Positions 31,213 to 39,500 of a stretch of 64,000 nt of DNA are shown in pieces. The notes under the pieces were generated by a model. The model did no database searches and was not told the DNA's origin. It worked only from the letters and a program-made list of their open reading frames with translations. The translations under genes and the position numbers were made by a program. Every line of letters begins with the position of its first letter. The first letter of the stretch is position 1. Source of the DNA: DASYLJ01 sp964432595 (GTDB lineage: Bacteria; Desulfobacterota; Binatia; DP-6); the NCBI GenBank assembly GCA_964432595.1, contig CAYSOF010000018.1, positions 1-64,000 of the forward strand. Direction: 5' to 3'.

Positions 31213-32654
31213 ACCGCGTCCTCGAGAACGCGTGCGTGCGTCCGCTCGACGGCGGTCGTCCGCGCGCGGCGGCTGTCGCCGTCGGCGCCGGCCGCGTGCT
31301 GGCGCTGGGCGATCTGCGCGCGGTGCGCCGCGCCGCGGGCCCGCACGCGGAGCGCATCGACTGCGCCGGCGGCACGGTGCTCCCCGGCCTCATCGATCCG
31401 CACCTCCACCTGCTGGCGCTCGCCGCGCGGCGTGCGCAGGTCGACTGCGAGGCCCTCGCCGACGTCGACGCGGTGCTGGCCGCCGTCGCGGCGCACGCGC
31501 GACGAGCGCCCGCGGGCACCTGGGTGCGCGGCGTCGGGCTCGACGAGCAGCGTCTCGGGCGGTTGCCCACGCGCGCCGAGCTCGATCGCGTCGCGCCGGG
31601 CCGGCCGGTCCGTCTCCGGCATCGCAGTCGGCACGCGTCGGTGCTGAACACGCCCGGCCTCGAGCGGCTCGGGCCGATGCGCGCCGCCGACCGCGAGTCG
31701 GGTCTCGTCGCCGGCCGCGAGCACGCCGTGAGCCGCGCGGTGGGACCGCTCCCGGCCGACGTGCTGATCGCGGGGCTCGCGGAGACGTCGCTCGCGCTCG
31801 CGGCGCACGGCCTCACCACCGTGGCCGACGCGACGCCGCGCCCGTGGACGGCACTGGCGCCGCTGCGGGATGCGATCGACGACGGCACGTTCCGGCTCCG
31901 CGTGCATGCGATGCGCACGGCGGCGGGCCGCCCGTGGCCCGCGCACGTCCGGCTCGTGCCCGGGCCCGTCAAGATCCTCGTCGACGAAGGTCCGCACGGC
32001 ATGCGGCCGACCGCGGCAGCGCTCGCGCGGCGGATCGCCGCGGCGGCGGGGCGTGGCGCGCAGGTCGCGGTCCACTGCGTCGGTAGTGCGACGCTGGTCG
32101 CTGCGCTCGCCGCCTTCGCGGCGTTGCCGCGCACCATGCGCGCGGGGCGCCGACACCGGCTCGAGCATCTCGCCGAGTGCCCGCCGCCGCTGGTCGCGCG
32201 CGTCGCGCAGCTCGGGCTCACCGTCGTGACGAATCCGTCGTTCGTGTTCGTGCGTGGCGACGTCTACCGCCGCGAGACGCCGCGCGACGCGTGGCCGTGG
32301 CTGTACCGCGCGCGCTCGCTGATCGACGCGGGGATCGTGGTCGCTGCCGGCTCGGACGCGCCGGTCGCGCCGGTGAGCCCGTGGCTCGGGATCGCCGCGG
32401 CGCGCCGTCGTCTCACCGCGAGCGGCGCGGCGCTCGGCGCACGGGAGCGCGTCGACGCCGCTACCGCGCTGGCGCTCTACACCGCCGCGGCGGCGTACGC
32501 GCTACACGCGGACGACGCGGGACGGCTCCGCGTGGGCGGGCCGGCCGATCTCATCGTCGTGTCGACCGATCCGTTGCGCGCGACGGCCGACGAGGTCGCG
32601 GACACGCGCGTGCGTCTCACGATGGTCGGCGGCGAGGTGGTGTTCGCCGCATGA
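31209..32654 (+). CDS. Metal-dependent amidohydrolase (YtcJ-like)
   Basis: 481 residues. The TIM-barrel amidohydrolase metal sites are visible: HxH in DPHLHLLAL (about 63-65), the His in VAVHCVG, HRLEHLAECP, and the catalytic Asp in AAGSDAPVAPVSPW. N- and C-terminal segments (FRxx-type beta sandwich; GGPADLIVVSTDPL) fit the family. It hydrolyses an amide or cyclic amide; substrate unknown. The stretch KILVDEGPHG replaces the usual carbamylated Lys region seen in two-metal members, consistent with a one-metal or YtcJ-type enzyme. Confidence 0.8.
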   Translation: MNRVLENACVRPLDGGRPRAAAVAVGAGRVLALGDLRAVRRAAGPHAERIDCAGGTVLPGLIDPHLHLLALAARRAQVDCEALADVDAVLAAVAAHARRAPAGTWVRGVGLDEQRLGRLPTRAELDRVAPGRPVRLRHRSRHASVLNTPGLERLGPMRAADRESGLVAGREHAVSRAVGPLPADVLIAGLAETSLALAAHGLTTVADATPRPWTALAPLRDAIDDGTFRLRVHAMRTAAGRPWPAHVRLVPGPVKILVDEGPHGMRPTAAALARRIAAAAGRGAQVAVHCVGSATLVAALAAFAALPRTMRAGRRHRLEHLAECPPPLVARVAQLGLTVVTNPSFVFVRGDVYRRETPRDAWPWLYRARSLIDAGIVVAAGSDAPVAPVSPWLGIAAARRRLTASGAALGARERVDAATALALYTAAAAYALHADDAGRLRVGGPADLIVVSTDPLRATADEVADTRVRLTMVGGEVVFAA

Positions 32655-33364
32655 CCACCGTCGAGTACGAGCGGCGCGGCGCCGTCGCCATCGTCGCGTT
32701 GAACCGTCCCGACAAGCTGAACGCGTACAGCGTGGCGATGCGCGACGACCTGTTCGCCGCCCTCGGCGTCGCCGATCGGGATCCGGACGTCCGCGTCGTC
32801 GTCCTGCGCGGTAACGGGCCGGCATTCTCGACGGGCGGCGACGTCGCCGAGTTCGGCAGCGCGCCGTCGCCGTACGTCGCGCGCGCGGTGCGCTGGCAGC
32901 GCGACGTGTGGGGACGGCTCCTCGAGCTGCGGGCGGCGACCATCGCCGCCGTGCACGGCTATACCGTGGGGGGCGGCTTCGAGATGGCGATGCTGTGCGA
33001 CCTCTGCATCGCCGCGACGGACACGCGCCTGGCGCTGCCGGAGACGGGGCTCGGCATGATCCCGGGCGTCGGCGGCACCCAGACGCTGCCGCGCCGCGCG
33101 GGCGTCGGCCGCGCGTTGGAGGCCGTGCTTGCCGATCGATGGATCGACGCGCGCGAGGCGCTCGCCGTGGGCCTCGTGCAGCGTGTCGTGCCGCGCTCGC
33201 GCCTCGTCTCCACCGCACAGGCGCTGGCGCGCCGGCTCGCCGCGCTCGATCCAGCGCTCGTGCAGGCGCTGCGCCGATGCGTGCGAGCCGCGCACGACGG
33301 CACGCTCGCCGACGGGATCGCCCTTGAGCGCCGGCTCGGGCTCGCGTTAGAACGCCGCCGATGA
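32651..33364 (+). CDS. Enoyl-CoA hydratase/isomerase
   Basis: 237 residues. Oxyanion-hole segments FSTGGDVAEF (about 58) and HGYTVGGGFEMAMLCDL (about 100). Both catalytic Glu are present: one in LPETGLGMIPGVGGTQ, one in GRALEAVLADR. Hydrates 2-enoyl-CoA. Short for the family (about 260) at the C-terminus. Joined by ATGA to the amidohydrolase before it and the acyl-CoA synthetase after it, pointing to a shared acid-degradation route. Confidence 0.88.
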   Translation: MTTVEYERRGAVAIVALNRPDKLNAYSVAMRDDLFAALGVADRDPDVRVVVLRGNGPAFSTGGDVAEFGSAPSPYVARAVRWQRDVWGRLLELRAATIAAVHGYTVGGGFEMAMLCDLCIAATDTRLALPETGLGMIPGVGGTQTLPRRAGVGRALEAVLADRWIDAREALAVGLVQRVVPRSRLVSTAQALARRLAALDPALVQALRRCVRAAHDGTLADGIALERRLGLALERRR

Positions 33365-34905
33365 ATACCGTCAGCTTCCTCACGATTCCCGCCGGAATCG
33401 TGCCGGATCAGGAGGCGCTCGTCTTCGAGGGCCAGCGCTTCAGCTACGCCGACGTGCAGGCTCGCGTTCGCCGGCTCGCCGGGGCGCTCGCCGCGCGCGG
33501 GGTGCAGCGTGGCACCCGCGTCGCTGCGCTGCACACGAACACCAATCGCTACGTCGAGGCGTACTACGCCACCGCGATGCTCGGCGGCGTCTTCATCCCG
33601 GTCAACTACCGCGCGAAGCAGCACGAGCTGGAGCACATGCTGAAAGCGGGCAACGCGAGCGTGTTGCTCGTCGGCCAGCGTTACCTTGCGGCCGTCGAGG
33701 CGTTGCGGCCGTCCCTTCCGGATCTGCAGACGCTGATCGGCTTCGACGGCGCGCAGGGCGACATGCCCGCGTTCGAGGACCTGCTCGCGGGTGCGACCGA
33801 GCACGAGGAGGAAACCGAGGTCGACGACGACGACACGTCGATCCTGATGTACACGAGCGGCACCACGTCGTTGCCGAAGGGCGTGATGCTGCGCTACGGC
33901 GACTTCACCGCGTACGTCACGGCGAACGTCGAGCTGGCCGACGGCACACCGCGCGGCGCCGCGCTGCTGTGCGCGCCGCTCTACCACATCGCCGGCGCCA
34001 CCAACATGATGACGACCATCTGGACTGGCCGTCGTCTCGTGGTCATGCCGCAGTTCGACGCGGGCGCGTGGCTCGAGCTCGTCGAGCGCGAGCGGATCAC
34101 GCACGGCTTCGTCGTGCCCACGATGATGAAGCATCTGCTCGACCACCCCGACTTCGCGACGCGCGATCTGTCCAGTCTGGAGGTGCTGTCGTACGGCGGT
34201 GCGCCCATGCCGTTCCCGGTGATCCGTCGGGCCATCGAGCGTTTCCCGCGCACCGTCGGCTTCGTGAACGCGTTCGGCCAGACCGAGACGACGTCGACGC
34301 TGACGGTGCTCGGTCCCGACGATCACCGCCTCGAGGGCACGGCGGAGGAGATCGAGAAGCGCACCAGGCGCCTGCGCTCGATCGGGCGGCCATTGCCCGA
34401 CGTCGAAGTGCGGATCGTCGACGACGAGGGGACCGAGCTGCCGGTGGGGGAGGTGGGCGAGATTCACGTCCGCACGCCGCGTGCGATGAAGGGCTACGCC
34501 GGCGCGAAGGACTCGCCCTTCACCACCGAGGGGTGGCTGCCGACGCGCGATCTCGGTTGGATCGACGAGGACGGCTACCTCTACGTCGCCGGCCGAAAGG
34601 ACGACATGATCATCCGCGGCGGCGAGAACATCGCGCCGGCGGAGGTCGAGTCGGTCGTCGGGTCGCACCCGGCGGTCGAGGAGGTGGCCGTCGTGGGCGT
34701 GCCCGACGTCGAGTGGGGGCAGCGCGTGGCGGCGTTCGTCGTCCTGCGTCCCGACGCGAGCGCCACCGCCGACGAGCTCGGCGAGTTCTGTCGCCAGCGC
34801 CTGGCGAGCTTCAAGAAGCCGGAGGTGATCCGCTTCCTGCCGGAGCTGCCGAAGAACCCGATGGGAAAGATCCTCCGCCGCGAGCTGCGTCTCGAGGGGT
34901 CGTGA
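33361..34905 (+). CDS. Acyl-CoA synthetase (AMP-forming)
   Basis: 514 residues of the ANL superfamily. P-loop-like motif YTSGTTSLPKGVML (about 162-175), FGQTETTST near 305 (A5), LPTRDLGWIDEDGYLYVAGR (A7/A8), and the C-terminal catalytic Lys in PKNPMGKILRREL. Activates a carboxylic acid to acyl-AMP and then acyl-CoA. The acid is not predictable. Lies between two crotonase genes with four-base overlaps both sides, so the acid product is probably taken straight into CoA-linked hydration. Confidence 0.9.
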   Translation: MNTVSFLTIPAGIVPDQEALVFEGQRFSYADVQARVRRLAGALAARGVQRGTRVAALHTNTNRYVEAYYATAMLGGVFIPVNYRAKQHELEHMLKAGNASVLLVGQRYLAAVEALRPSLPDLQTLIGFDGAQGDMPAFEDLLAGATEHEEETEVDDDDTSILMYTSGTTSLPKGVMLRYGDFTAYVTANVELADGTPRGAALLCAPLYHIAGATNMMTTIWTGRRLVVMPQFDAGAWLELVERERITHGFVVPTMMKHLLDHPDFATRDLSSLEVLSYGGAPMPFPVIRRAIERFPRTVGFVNAFGQTETTSTLTVLGPDDHRLEGTAEEIEKRTRRLRSIGRPLPDVEVRIVDDEGTELPVGEVGEIHVRTPRAMKGYAGAKDSPFTTEGWLPTRDLGWIDEDGYLYVAGRKDDMIIRGGENIAPAEVESVVGSHPAVEEVAVVGVPDVEWGQRVAAFVVLRPDASATADELGEFCRQRLASFKKPEVIRFLPELPKNPMGKILRRELRLEGS

Positions 34906-35651
34906 GGGTGCGGCGGCGTCCGGCGGTCGACCTCGTCGTCGCCGACGGCGTCGCGGTGGTGACGCTCGGGCGCGATCGGTACGACGCCGACGTGGCGGTG
35001 GGCCTCGTCGAGGCGTGCGACGCGATCGACGACGACGACGACGCCCGCGTGGTCCTGGTGCGTGGCGCCGGGCCGGCGTTCTGCCGCGGCCTGCCGCCGG
35101 GAACGGGAAGCCCGCCCGACGCGTGGCCCGACGGCGTCGCCGCCGTCGCGCGGTGCACGCGGCCGGTGATCGCGGCGTTGGCCGGCGAGGTGCGAGGATG
35201 GGGCGTCGCGCTCGCTCTGGCGTGCGATCTCCGGGTCGCGGCGCGCTCGACGGTCCTGCGCGTGACGGACGCCGGCGAGGGCCGGCTGCCGGGCGGCGGT
35301 GTCACGCAGCGTCTGCCGCGCATCGTCGGCCCGTCGCGCGCGCTCGACGTCCTCCTGCTGGGCACGCCGGTACCCGCCGCGACCGCGCTCGCCTGGGGCC
35401 TGGTGACGCGCGTGGTGCCGCCGGCGCGACTGGAGCGCGCGTCCCGCGACCTCGCCGCGACGTTGGCCGCGCGTGGCCCGTTGGCGCTGCGGCTGGCCAA
35501 GGAGGCCGTCGTGCGGGCACTCGACGTCCCCCTGGACGACGGGGTCCGGCTCGAGCACGATCTCTACGTCCTGCTGCAGACGACGGCGGATCGTGCGGAG
35601 GGTATCGCGTCGTTCCGCGCGCGGCGGCGCCCGCGGTTCATCGGCCGCTGA
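34902..35651 (+). CDS. Diverged crotonase with both catalytic Glu replaced by Asp
   Basis: 249 residues. Fold motifs are kept (GAGPAFCRGLPPG, LAGEVRGWGVALALACDLR, GGGVTQRLPRIVG). At the two catalytic positions that carry Glu in the paralog at 32.7-33.4 kb it has Asp: VTDAGEGRLPGG and RALDVLLLG. The GG of the second oxyanion element is GWG. It may be an isomerase, decarboxylase or weakly active relative rather than a hydratase. GTG start overlaps the synthetase stop (GTGA). Confidence 0.82.
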   Translation: MRVRRRPAVDLVVADGVAVVTLGRDRYDADVAVGLVEACDAIDDDDDARVVLVRGAGPAFCRGLPPGTGSPPDAWPDGVAAVARCTRPVIAALAGEVRGWGVALALACDLRVAARSTVLRVTDAGEGRLPGGGVTQRLPRIVGPSRALDVLLLGTPVPAATALAWGLVTRVVPPARLERASRDLAATLAARGPLALRLAKEAVVRALDVPLDDGVRLEHDLYVLLQTTADRAEGIASFRARRRPRFIGR

Positions 35652-35652
35652 G

Positions 35653-35682
35653 TTGCCGCATCGCGGCGGATCCGGGTATAAG
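35653..35682 (+). promoter_or_regulatory. Promoter of the rsmD-coaD-aminotransferase operon
   Basis: TTGCCG (35653-35658), 18-base spacer and TATAAG (35677-35682). ATG of rsmD follows 17 bases later without a clear ribosome-binding site. Confidence 0.5.
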
Positions 35683-35699
35683 CGCGACGGCCGGCGACC

Positions 35700-36272
35700 A
35701 TGGCAGTCAAGGTCATCGCAGGAGGAGCACACGGTCGGCGGCTTCGGGTTCCCGGAGGTGGTCGAACACGTCCCACCTCGGGGTTGGTACGAGGCGCGCT
35801 CTTCAACATGCTCGAACATCGCGGCTGGCTGACCGACGCACGCATCCTGGACTGCTTCGCAGGCACCGGGGCGTTGGGTATCGAGGCGCTGTCCCGCGGA
35901 GCGTCGGGCGCGATCTTCGTCGAGTCGTCCGCCGTCGTCGTGCGGACGCTGCGGGCCAACCTGGAGTCGGCCGGCGTGTCCGAGCGCTCGTTGGTCATGC
36001 CGATGGACGTCGGTCGTGCGCTGCGAACGCTCGCGCGCGACGGGACCCGCGTCGACGGCGTCCTCGCCGATCCGCCGTATCACGAGGGATGGGCGCAGCG
36101 GGTGGTCGATGCCGTCGCGGACGGCGCGCTGCTGGCCGAGCGCGGCTGGGTCGCCGTGGAGCATGCCGCCGACGAGCGGGTCGTGCCGCGCGGCGACCTC
36201 GTTACGGTGGCGGAGCGTCGCCATGGCAGCACCGTGTTGACGATCGTCGCGCGCGGTACGGAGGGCGAGTGA
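35700..36272 (+). CDS. rsmD: 16S rRNA (guanine966-N2)-methyltransferase
   Basis: 190 residues. Typical start VIAGGAHGRRLRVP, the RPTSGLVRGALFNML motif, SAM-binding LDCFAGTGALGIEALSRGA, and the catalytic DPPY (about 121). Methylates G966 of 16S rRNA in the assembling 30S subunit. Coupled to coaD by GTGA, the same rsmD-coaD pair found in many bacteria, which supports the call. Confidence 0.95.
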   Translation: MAVKVIAGGAHGRRLRVPGGGRTRPTSGLVRGALFNMLEHRGWLTDARILDCFAGTGALGIEALSRGASGAIFVESSAVVVRTLRANLESAGVSERSLVMPMDVGRALRTLARDGTRVDGVLADPPYHEGWAQRVVDAVADGALLAERGWVAVEHAADERVVPRGDLVTVAERRHGSTVLTIVARGTEGE

Positions 36273-36766
36273 AGCGCGTCGCGGTCTATCCGGGATCCTT
36301 CGACCCGATCACCAACGGCCACGTCGACATCATCCGGCGCAGCCTACAGGTGTTCGATCGCATCGTCGTCGGCATCGCGTTCAACCCGAACAAGGACTCC
36401 GCGTGGTTCACGCCGGAGGAGCGCGCCGACATGATCCGCGACACGTTCGCGGCCGAGGGCGACCGGGTCGTCGCCGATCCATTCTCCGGTCTTCTCGTCG
36501 ACTGGGCCGTTCGCAGCGGTGCGAACGTCATCGTCCGCGGGCTCCGGGCCGTTGCCGACTTCGAATACGAGTTCCAGATGACCATGATGAATCGTCACCT
36601 GCAGCCGCGCGTCGAGACCATGTTCATGATGACGGGCGAGTCGCATTTCTACACGAGCTCGCGTCTGGTGAAGGAGGTCGCGAGCCTCGGCGGCAACGTC
36701 ACCGGGCTGGTGCCCGACCAGGTGTTGCCGCGCCTCCTCGCGCGGGTGGAGAAGCGCAAGTCATGA
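36269..36766 (+). CDS. coaD: Phosphopantetheine adenylyltransferase
   Basis: 165 residues, standard length. Nucleotidyl-transferase motif GSFDPITNGHVDII (about 9-22), VRGLRAVADFEYEFQM and the ISSSxxR-like STSR-type element as TSSRLVKEVASLGG. Adds AMP to 4'-phosphopantetheine, the fourth step of CoA synthesis, which serves the CoA-linked enzymes upstream. GTG start inside the rsmD stop. Confidence 0.95.
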   Translation: MKRVAVYPGSFDPITNGHVDIIRRSLQVFDRIVVGIAFNPNKDSAWFTPEERADMIRDTFAAEGDRVVADPFSGLLVDWAVRSGANVIVRGLRAVADFEYEFQMTMMNRHLQPRVETMFMMTGESHFYTSSRLVKEVASLGGNVTGLVPDQVLPRLLARVEKRKS

Positions 36767-37956
36767 GCCTCCGACTCGCGAGCAGGGTCCGCACGCTCAA
36801 GCCGTCGCCCACGTTGGCGATGGCGGCGGAAGCGGCGGCGCTGAAGGCCGCCGGCACCGACGTCGTCGACCTGTCGGCCGGCGAGCCCGACTTCGACACG
36901 CCCGAGCACGTCAAGGCGGCGGCGCGCGACGCGCTCGCGCGCGGCATGACGAAGTACACACCCGTCGGCGGCACGAACGAGCTGAAGGACGCGATCATCG
37001 CGAAGATCAAGCGCGACAGCGGCCTCACCTACGAGCGTACCGAGGTGATGGCGAGCGTCGGCGGGAAGCACGCGCTCTACAACGCGTTCCAGTCGCTGTT
37101 CGAGGCGGGCGACGAGGTGGTGCTGCCGGCGCCGTACTGGGTCAGCTATCCCGAGATGCTCGAGCTGGCCGGCGCGACGCCGGTCATCCTGAACACGACG
37201 ACCGCGAGCGGCTTTCGCATCACCGCCGAGCAGCTGGACGCCGCGTGCACGCCGCGCACGGTGGGATTCATCCTGAACAGCCCGAGCAATCCCACGGGCG
37301 CGGTGTACTCGTCGGCGCAGCTGAAGGCCATCGGCGAAGTGTGCCTGCGGCGCAAGCTCATCGTCTTCAGCGACGACATCTACGAGCATATCGCCGACCA
37401 CAAGATCGAGCACATCGGCGCCCTCGTTCCGGAGCTGCGGCCGCGTCTCGTGCTGCTGAACGCTGTGTCGAAGACGTACGCGATGACGGGCTGGCGCATC
37501 GGCTTCACGGCCGGTCCACCCGAGCTGATCAAGGCGATGACGGCCCTTCAGAGTCAGAGCACGTCGAACCCCACGTCCATCGCGCAGGCGGCGGCCGTCG
37601 CGGCGCTGAACGGGCCGCTCGACGGCGTGCAGGCGATGGCGAAGGAATTCCTCGCGCGTCGGGACATGGTGGTGAAGCTGCTGCGCGAGATTCCCGGCGT
37701 CGAGACGACGTTGCCGGAGGGTGCGTTCTACGTCTTCCCGGACTTCGGGGCCTACTTCGGCAAGATGGGTCCGGACGGTCCCATCAACTCGGCACAGGAC
37801 CTCGGGACGTACCTCCTTCGCCACGCGAGCGTCGCGACGGTGCCCGGGGAGGGCTTCGGCGCCCCGCGCCACATCCGACTGTCCTACGCGACGAAGCGCG
37901 AGATTCTCGAAGAAGGCGTGAAGCGTATCCGCGAAGCCCTCGCGCGCCTGCGCTGA
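36763..37956 (+). CDS. Class I aspartate-type aminotransferase
   Basis: 397 residues. Family I PLP enzyme with LSAGEPDFDTPEHVK, the NSPSNPTGAVYS motif and the PLP Lys in NAVSKTYAMTGWRIGF (about 235). Matches the subgroup of thermophile-type aspartate/prephenate aminotransferases rather than E. coli AspC. Transfers amino groups between aspartate or aromatic precursors and 2-oxoglutarate. Third gene of the rsmD-coaD operon (ATGA), followed by a bidirectional terminator. Confidence 0.92.
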   Translation: MSLRLASRVRTLKPSPTLAMAAEAAALKAAGTDVVDLSAGEPDFDTPEHVKAAARDALARGMTKYTPVGGTNELKDAIIAKIKRDSGLTYERTEVMASVGGKHALYNAFQSLFEAGDEVVLPAPYWVSYPEMLELAGATPVILNTTTASGFRITAEQLDAACTPRTVGFILNSPSNPTGAVYSSAQLKAIGEVCLRRKLIVFSDDIYEHIADHKIEHIGALVPELRPRLVLLNAVSKTYAMTGWRIGFTAGPPELIKAMTALQSQSTSNPTSIAQAAAVAALNGPLDGVQAMAKEFLARRDMVVKLLREIPGVETTLPEGAFYVFPDFGAYFGKMGPDGPINSAQDLGTYLLRHASVATVPGEGFGAPRHIRLSYATKREILEEGVKRIREALARLR

Positions 37957-37963
37957 GGGCAAC

Positions 37964-37998
37964 AAAAAAGGCGAGTGGCTCACGCCCTCGCCTTCTTT
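37964..37998. terminator. Bidirectional intrinsic terminator
   Basis: A run of A (37964-37969), stem AAGGCGAG (37968-37975), 11-base loop, CTCGCCTT (37987-37994), then CTTT. Reads as a T-tailed hairpin on both strands and separates the convergent aminotransferase and lipoprotein genes. Confidence 0.8.
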
Positions 37999-38021
37999 GA
38001 TCGAAAGGGAGCGAGTCGCTC

Positions 38022-38264
38022 CTACTTCCGCATCCGTCCCGAGAACCGGGACTCGGCCTTCTCGGCCGCCGCTTCCGCGCGCTGCGCCGCCGCCTCGACG
38101 CGGCTCGCAGCCGACTCGACGCGACGGGCGGCGTCTTCCGCCCGGCTGGCTGCCGCTTCGGCGCGCACAGCGGCCTTTTCGGCGTCCTTCTGGTAGCTGC
38201 ATCCCGACGTCATGGCGCCGAGCATGACCAGCATCGAAATGCCCGCAATCGACCGTGCTTTCAT
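38022..38264 (-). CDS. Alanine-zipper lipoprotein, 80 aa
   Basis: Signal peptide with lipobox MTSGC (Cys22) so the mature protein is lipidated, followed by about seven heptads of the form xRAEAAA / RAEDAARRVESAA and a short basic tail (SGRMRK). Ala core positions predict a trimeric coiled coil as in Lpp of enterobacteria; the terminal Lys could be the site for murein linkage. Second gene of a pair with the 38.3-38.5 kb homolog, 38 bases downstream of it. Confidence 0.82.
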   Translation of the reverse strand: MKARSIAGISMLVMLGAMTSGCSYQKDAEKAAVRAEAAASRAEDAARRVESAASRVEAAAQRAEAAAEKAESRFSGRMRK

Positions 38265-38302
38265 TCGCTCACCCTCGCCTTTGCAGTGAACCGAAGCTCG
38301 GC

Positions 38303-38533
38303 CTACTTGTACATCTTCTTCGAGAAGAGCCGCTCGGCCTTCTCGGCTGCCGCCTCGGCGCGTCCAGCCGCGGCTTCGACGCGGCTGGCTGCCGCCTCGG
38401 CGCGACGAGCTGCATCCTCGGCCCGCGTTGCGGCGGCCTCGGCGCGCTCCATTTCCTTCTTCGCCGAGCATCCGACCGAGAACGTGCTCAGCAGAACGAG
38501 GGCGCCAACGCCCGCGAGTGCCCGTACCTTCAT
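38303..38533 (-). CDS. Alanine-zipper lipoprotein, 76 aa
   Basis: Starts at ATG 38533, eight bases after AGGAGGT; a GTG six bases further out is too close to that site. Lipobox SVGC, then RAEAAATRAEDAARRAEAA heptads and the ending KAERLFSKKMYK with C-terminal Lys, as in Lpp. Close paralog of the next gene, probably by tandem duplication. Likely outer-membrane lipoproteins that tether or space the envelope. The C-terminal Tyr-Lys/Arg-Lys end fits L,D-transpeptidase attachment, which is inferred. Confidence 0.82.
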   Translation of the reverse strand: MKVRALAGVGALVLLSTFSVGCSAKKEMERAEAAATRAEDAARRAEAAASRVEAAAGRAEAAAEKAERLFSKKMYK

Positions 38534-38862
38534 ACCCACTCACCTCCTGTGACCCCATCGCTGGGGTAGGCTGATCCGTTTCGACGGGTTGTGTCACAAA
38601 CGTGGTGTGCTGGCAACTAAGGTCGGACGTGATTCCCGCAAGCTAGCCGTCGGCTTTCGCTGGTTTGGCCATGGGTTGCGCGTGCCGAGGCAAACGCGCG
38701 TTCGTCGTCGCGCGGCATGCGCGCCACGCGCCCGCATTCGTTCGGTATGGCGGATGCCGTGTCGAGAAGAATTTCGAAAATCAATAGTTGACCGCCAATT
38801 GGTCAAGTGGATCCTCGATGTGGTATGTAGTGCGACGCGCTGGCGTCCGGCGACCCCTCACG
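38534..38862. other. Divergent intergenic region with inverted repeat
   Basis: Control region between the lipoprotein pair and carD. It contains TTGACC (38788-38793) facing GGTCAA (38801-38806), enclosing the palindrome CCAATTGG (38795-38802), a plausible operator. On the minus strand TTGACC (38806-38801) with TGATTT (38783-38778) at 17 bases is a possible promoter for the lipoprotein genes. Around 38770-38806 is locally AT-rich against the genome. No gene is seen. Confidence 0.45.
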
Positions 38863-38892
38863 TTGACGCACCGACGCCCATTCGCGTAATAT
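38863..38892 (+). promoter_or_regulatory. Promoter of carD
   Basis: TTGACG (38863-38868), 18-base spacer, TAATAT (38887-38892). A 30-base leader follows with GGAGG (38911-38915) 7 bases before ATG 38923. This is the best conventional promoter plus ribosome-binding site in the window. Confidence 0.65.
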
Positions 38893-38922
38893 GCCGATTC
38901 GCGGGATCACGGAGGCCGCCTC

Positions 38923-39414
38923 ATGGTCGTGATGTTCAAAGTAGGGGAGAAGGTCGTCTATCCGGCACATGGGGTCGGCGTGATCGAGGGCATCCAGACC
39001 AAGGTGGTGTCTGGCTCGGAGCGCAAGTTCTACATGCTCCGCATCCTCGACAGCGACATGACCATCATGATCCCCACCGAGAACGTCAACGCGGTCGGCC
39101 TGCGTCGCATCATCGGCAAGGACATGGTCGCGAAGGTCTATCGGATCCTGCGCGACAAGAAGGTCGAGATCGACCAGCAGACGTGGAACCGTCGCTATCG
39201 GGAGTACACCGAGAAGATCAAGACGGGCAGCGTGCTCGAGATCGCCAAGGTGCTCCGTGACCTGTTCGTCCTCAAGGGCGACAAGGAGCTGTCCTTCGGC
39301 GAGCGCAAGATGCTCGACACCGCGCGCAACCTCCTCGTGAAAGAGCTCGCCATCGCGAAGTCGTTCAGCGAGGAGAAGATCATGGAAGAGCTGCGCACGA
39401 TCTTCACCAACTGA
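38923..39414 (+). CDS. carD: CarD/CdnL-family RNA polymerase-binding regulator
   Basis: 163 residues. N-terminal RNA polymerase-interacting Tudor-like domain (FKVGEKVVYPAHGVGVIEGI, with MTIMIPTENVNAVGLR) and a helical C-terminal DNA-contacting domain (WNRRYREYTEKIKTG, SFGERKMLDTARNLLVKEL). It binds the polymerase beta subunit and stabilises open complexes, notably at rRNA and housekeeping promoters. Size and sequence match CdnL of Myxococcus rather than the longer CarD with an HMGA tail. Monocistronic with its own promoter and terminator. Confidence 0.93.
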   Translation: MVVMFKVGEKVVYPAHGVGVIEGIQTKVVSGSERKFYMLRILDSDMTIMIPTENVNAVGLRRIIGKDMVAKVYRILRDKKVEIDQQTWNRRYREYTEKIKTGSVLEIAKVLRDLFVLKGDKELSFGERKMLDTARNLLVKELAIAKSFSEEKIMEELRTIFTN

Positions 39415-39459
39415 CCCAGTAACACCCCAACACGGTCCGTCCCGCGTGCCTAGCGGAGG

Positions 39460-39494
39460 AAGAGGGGCCGGGAGCGCGTCTCCCGGCCCCTCTT
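39460..39494. terminator. Strong bidirectional terminator between carD and cysK
   Basis: Perfect 15-base stem: AAGAGGGGCCGGGAG (39460-39474), loop CGCGT, CTCCCGGCCCCTCTT (39480-39494), followed by TTGATTT. Serves both convergent genes. Confidence 0.85.
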
Positions 39495-39500
39495 TTGATT

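Noticed and set aside
38060..38460. DNA tandem repeats of about 21 bases
   Set aside because: They simply encode the alanine-zipper heptads of the two lipoproteins, so they are not a separate repeat element.
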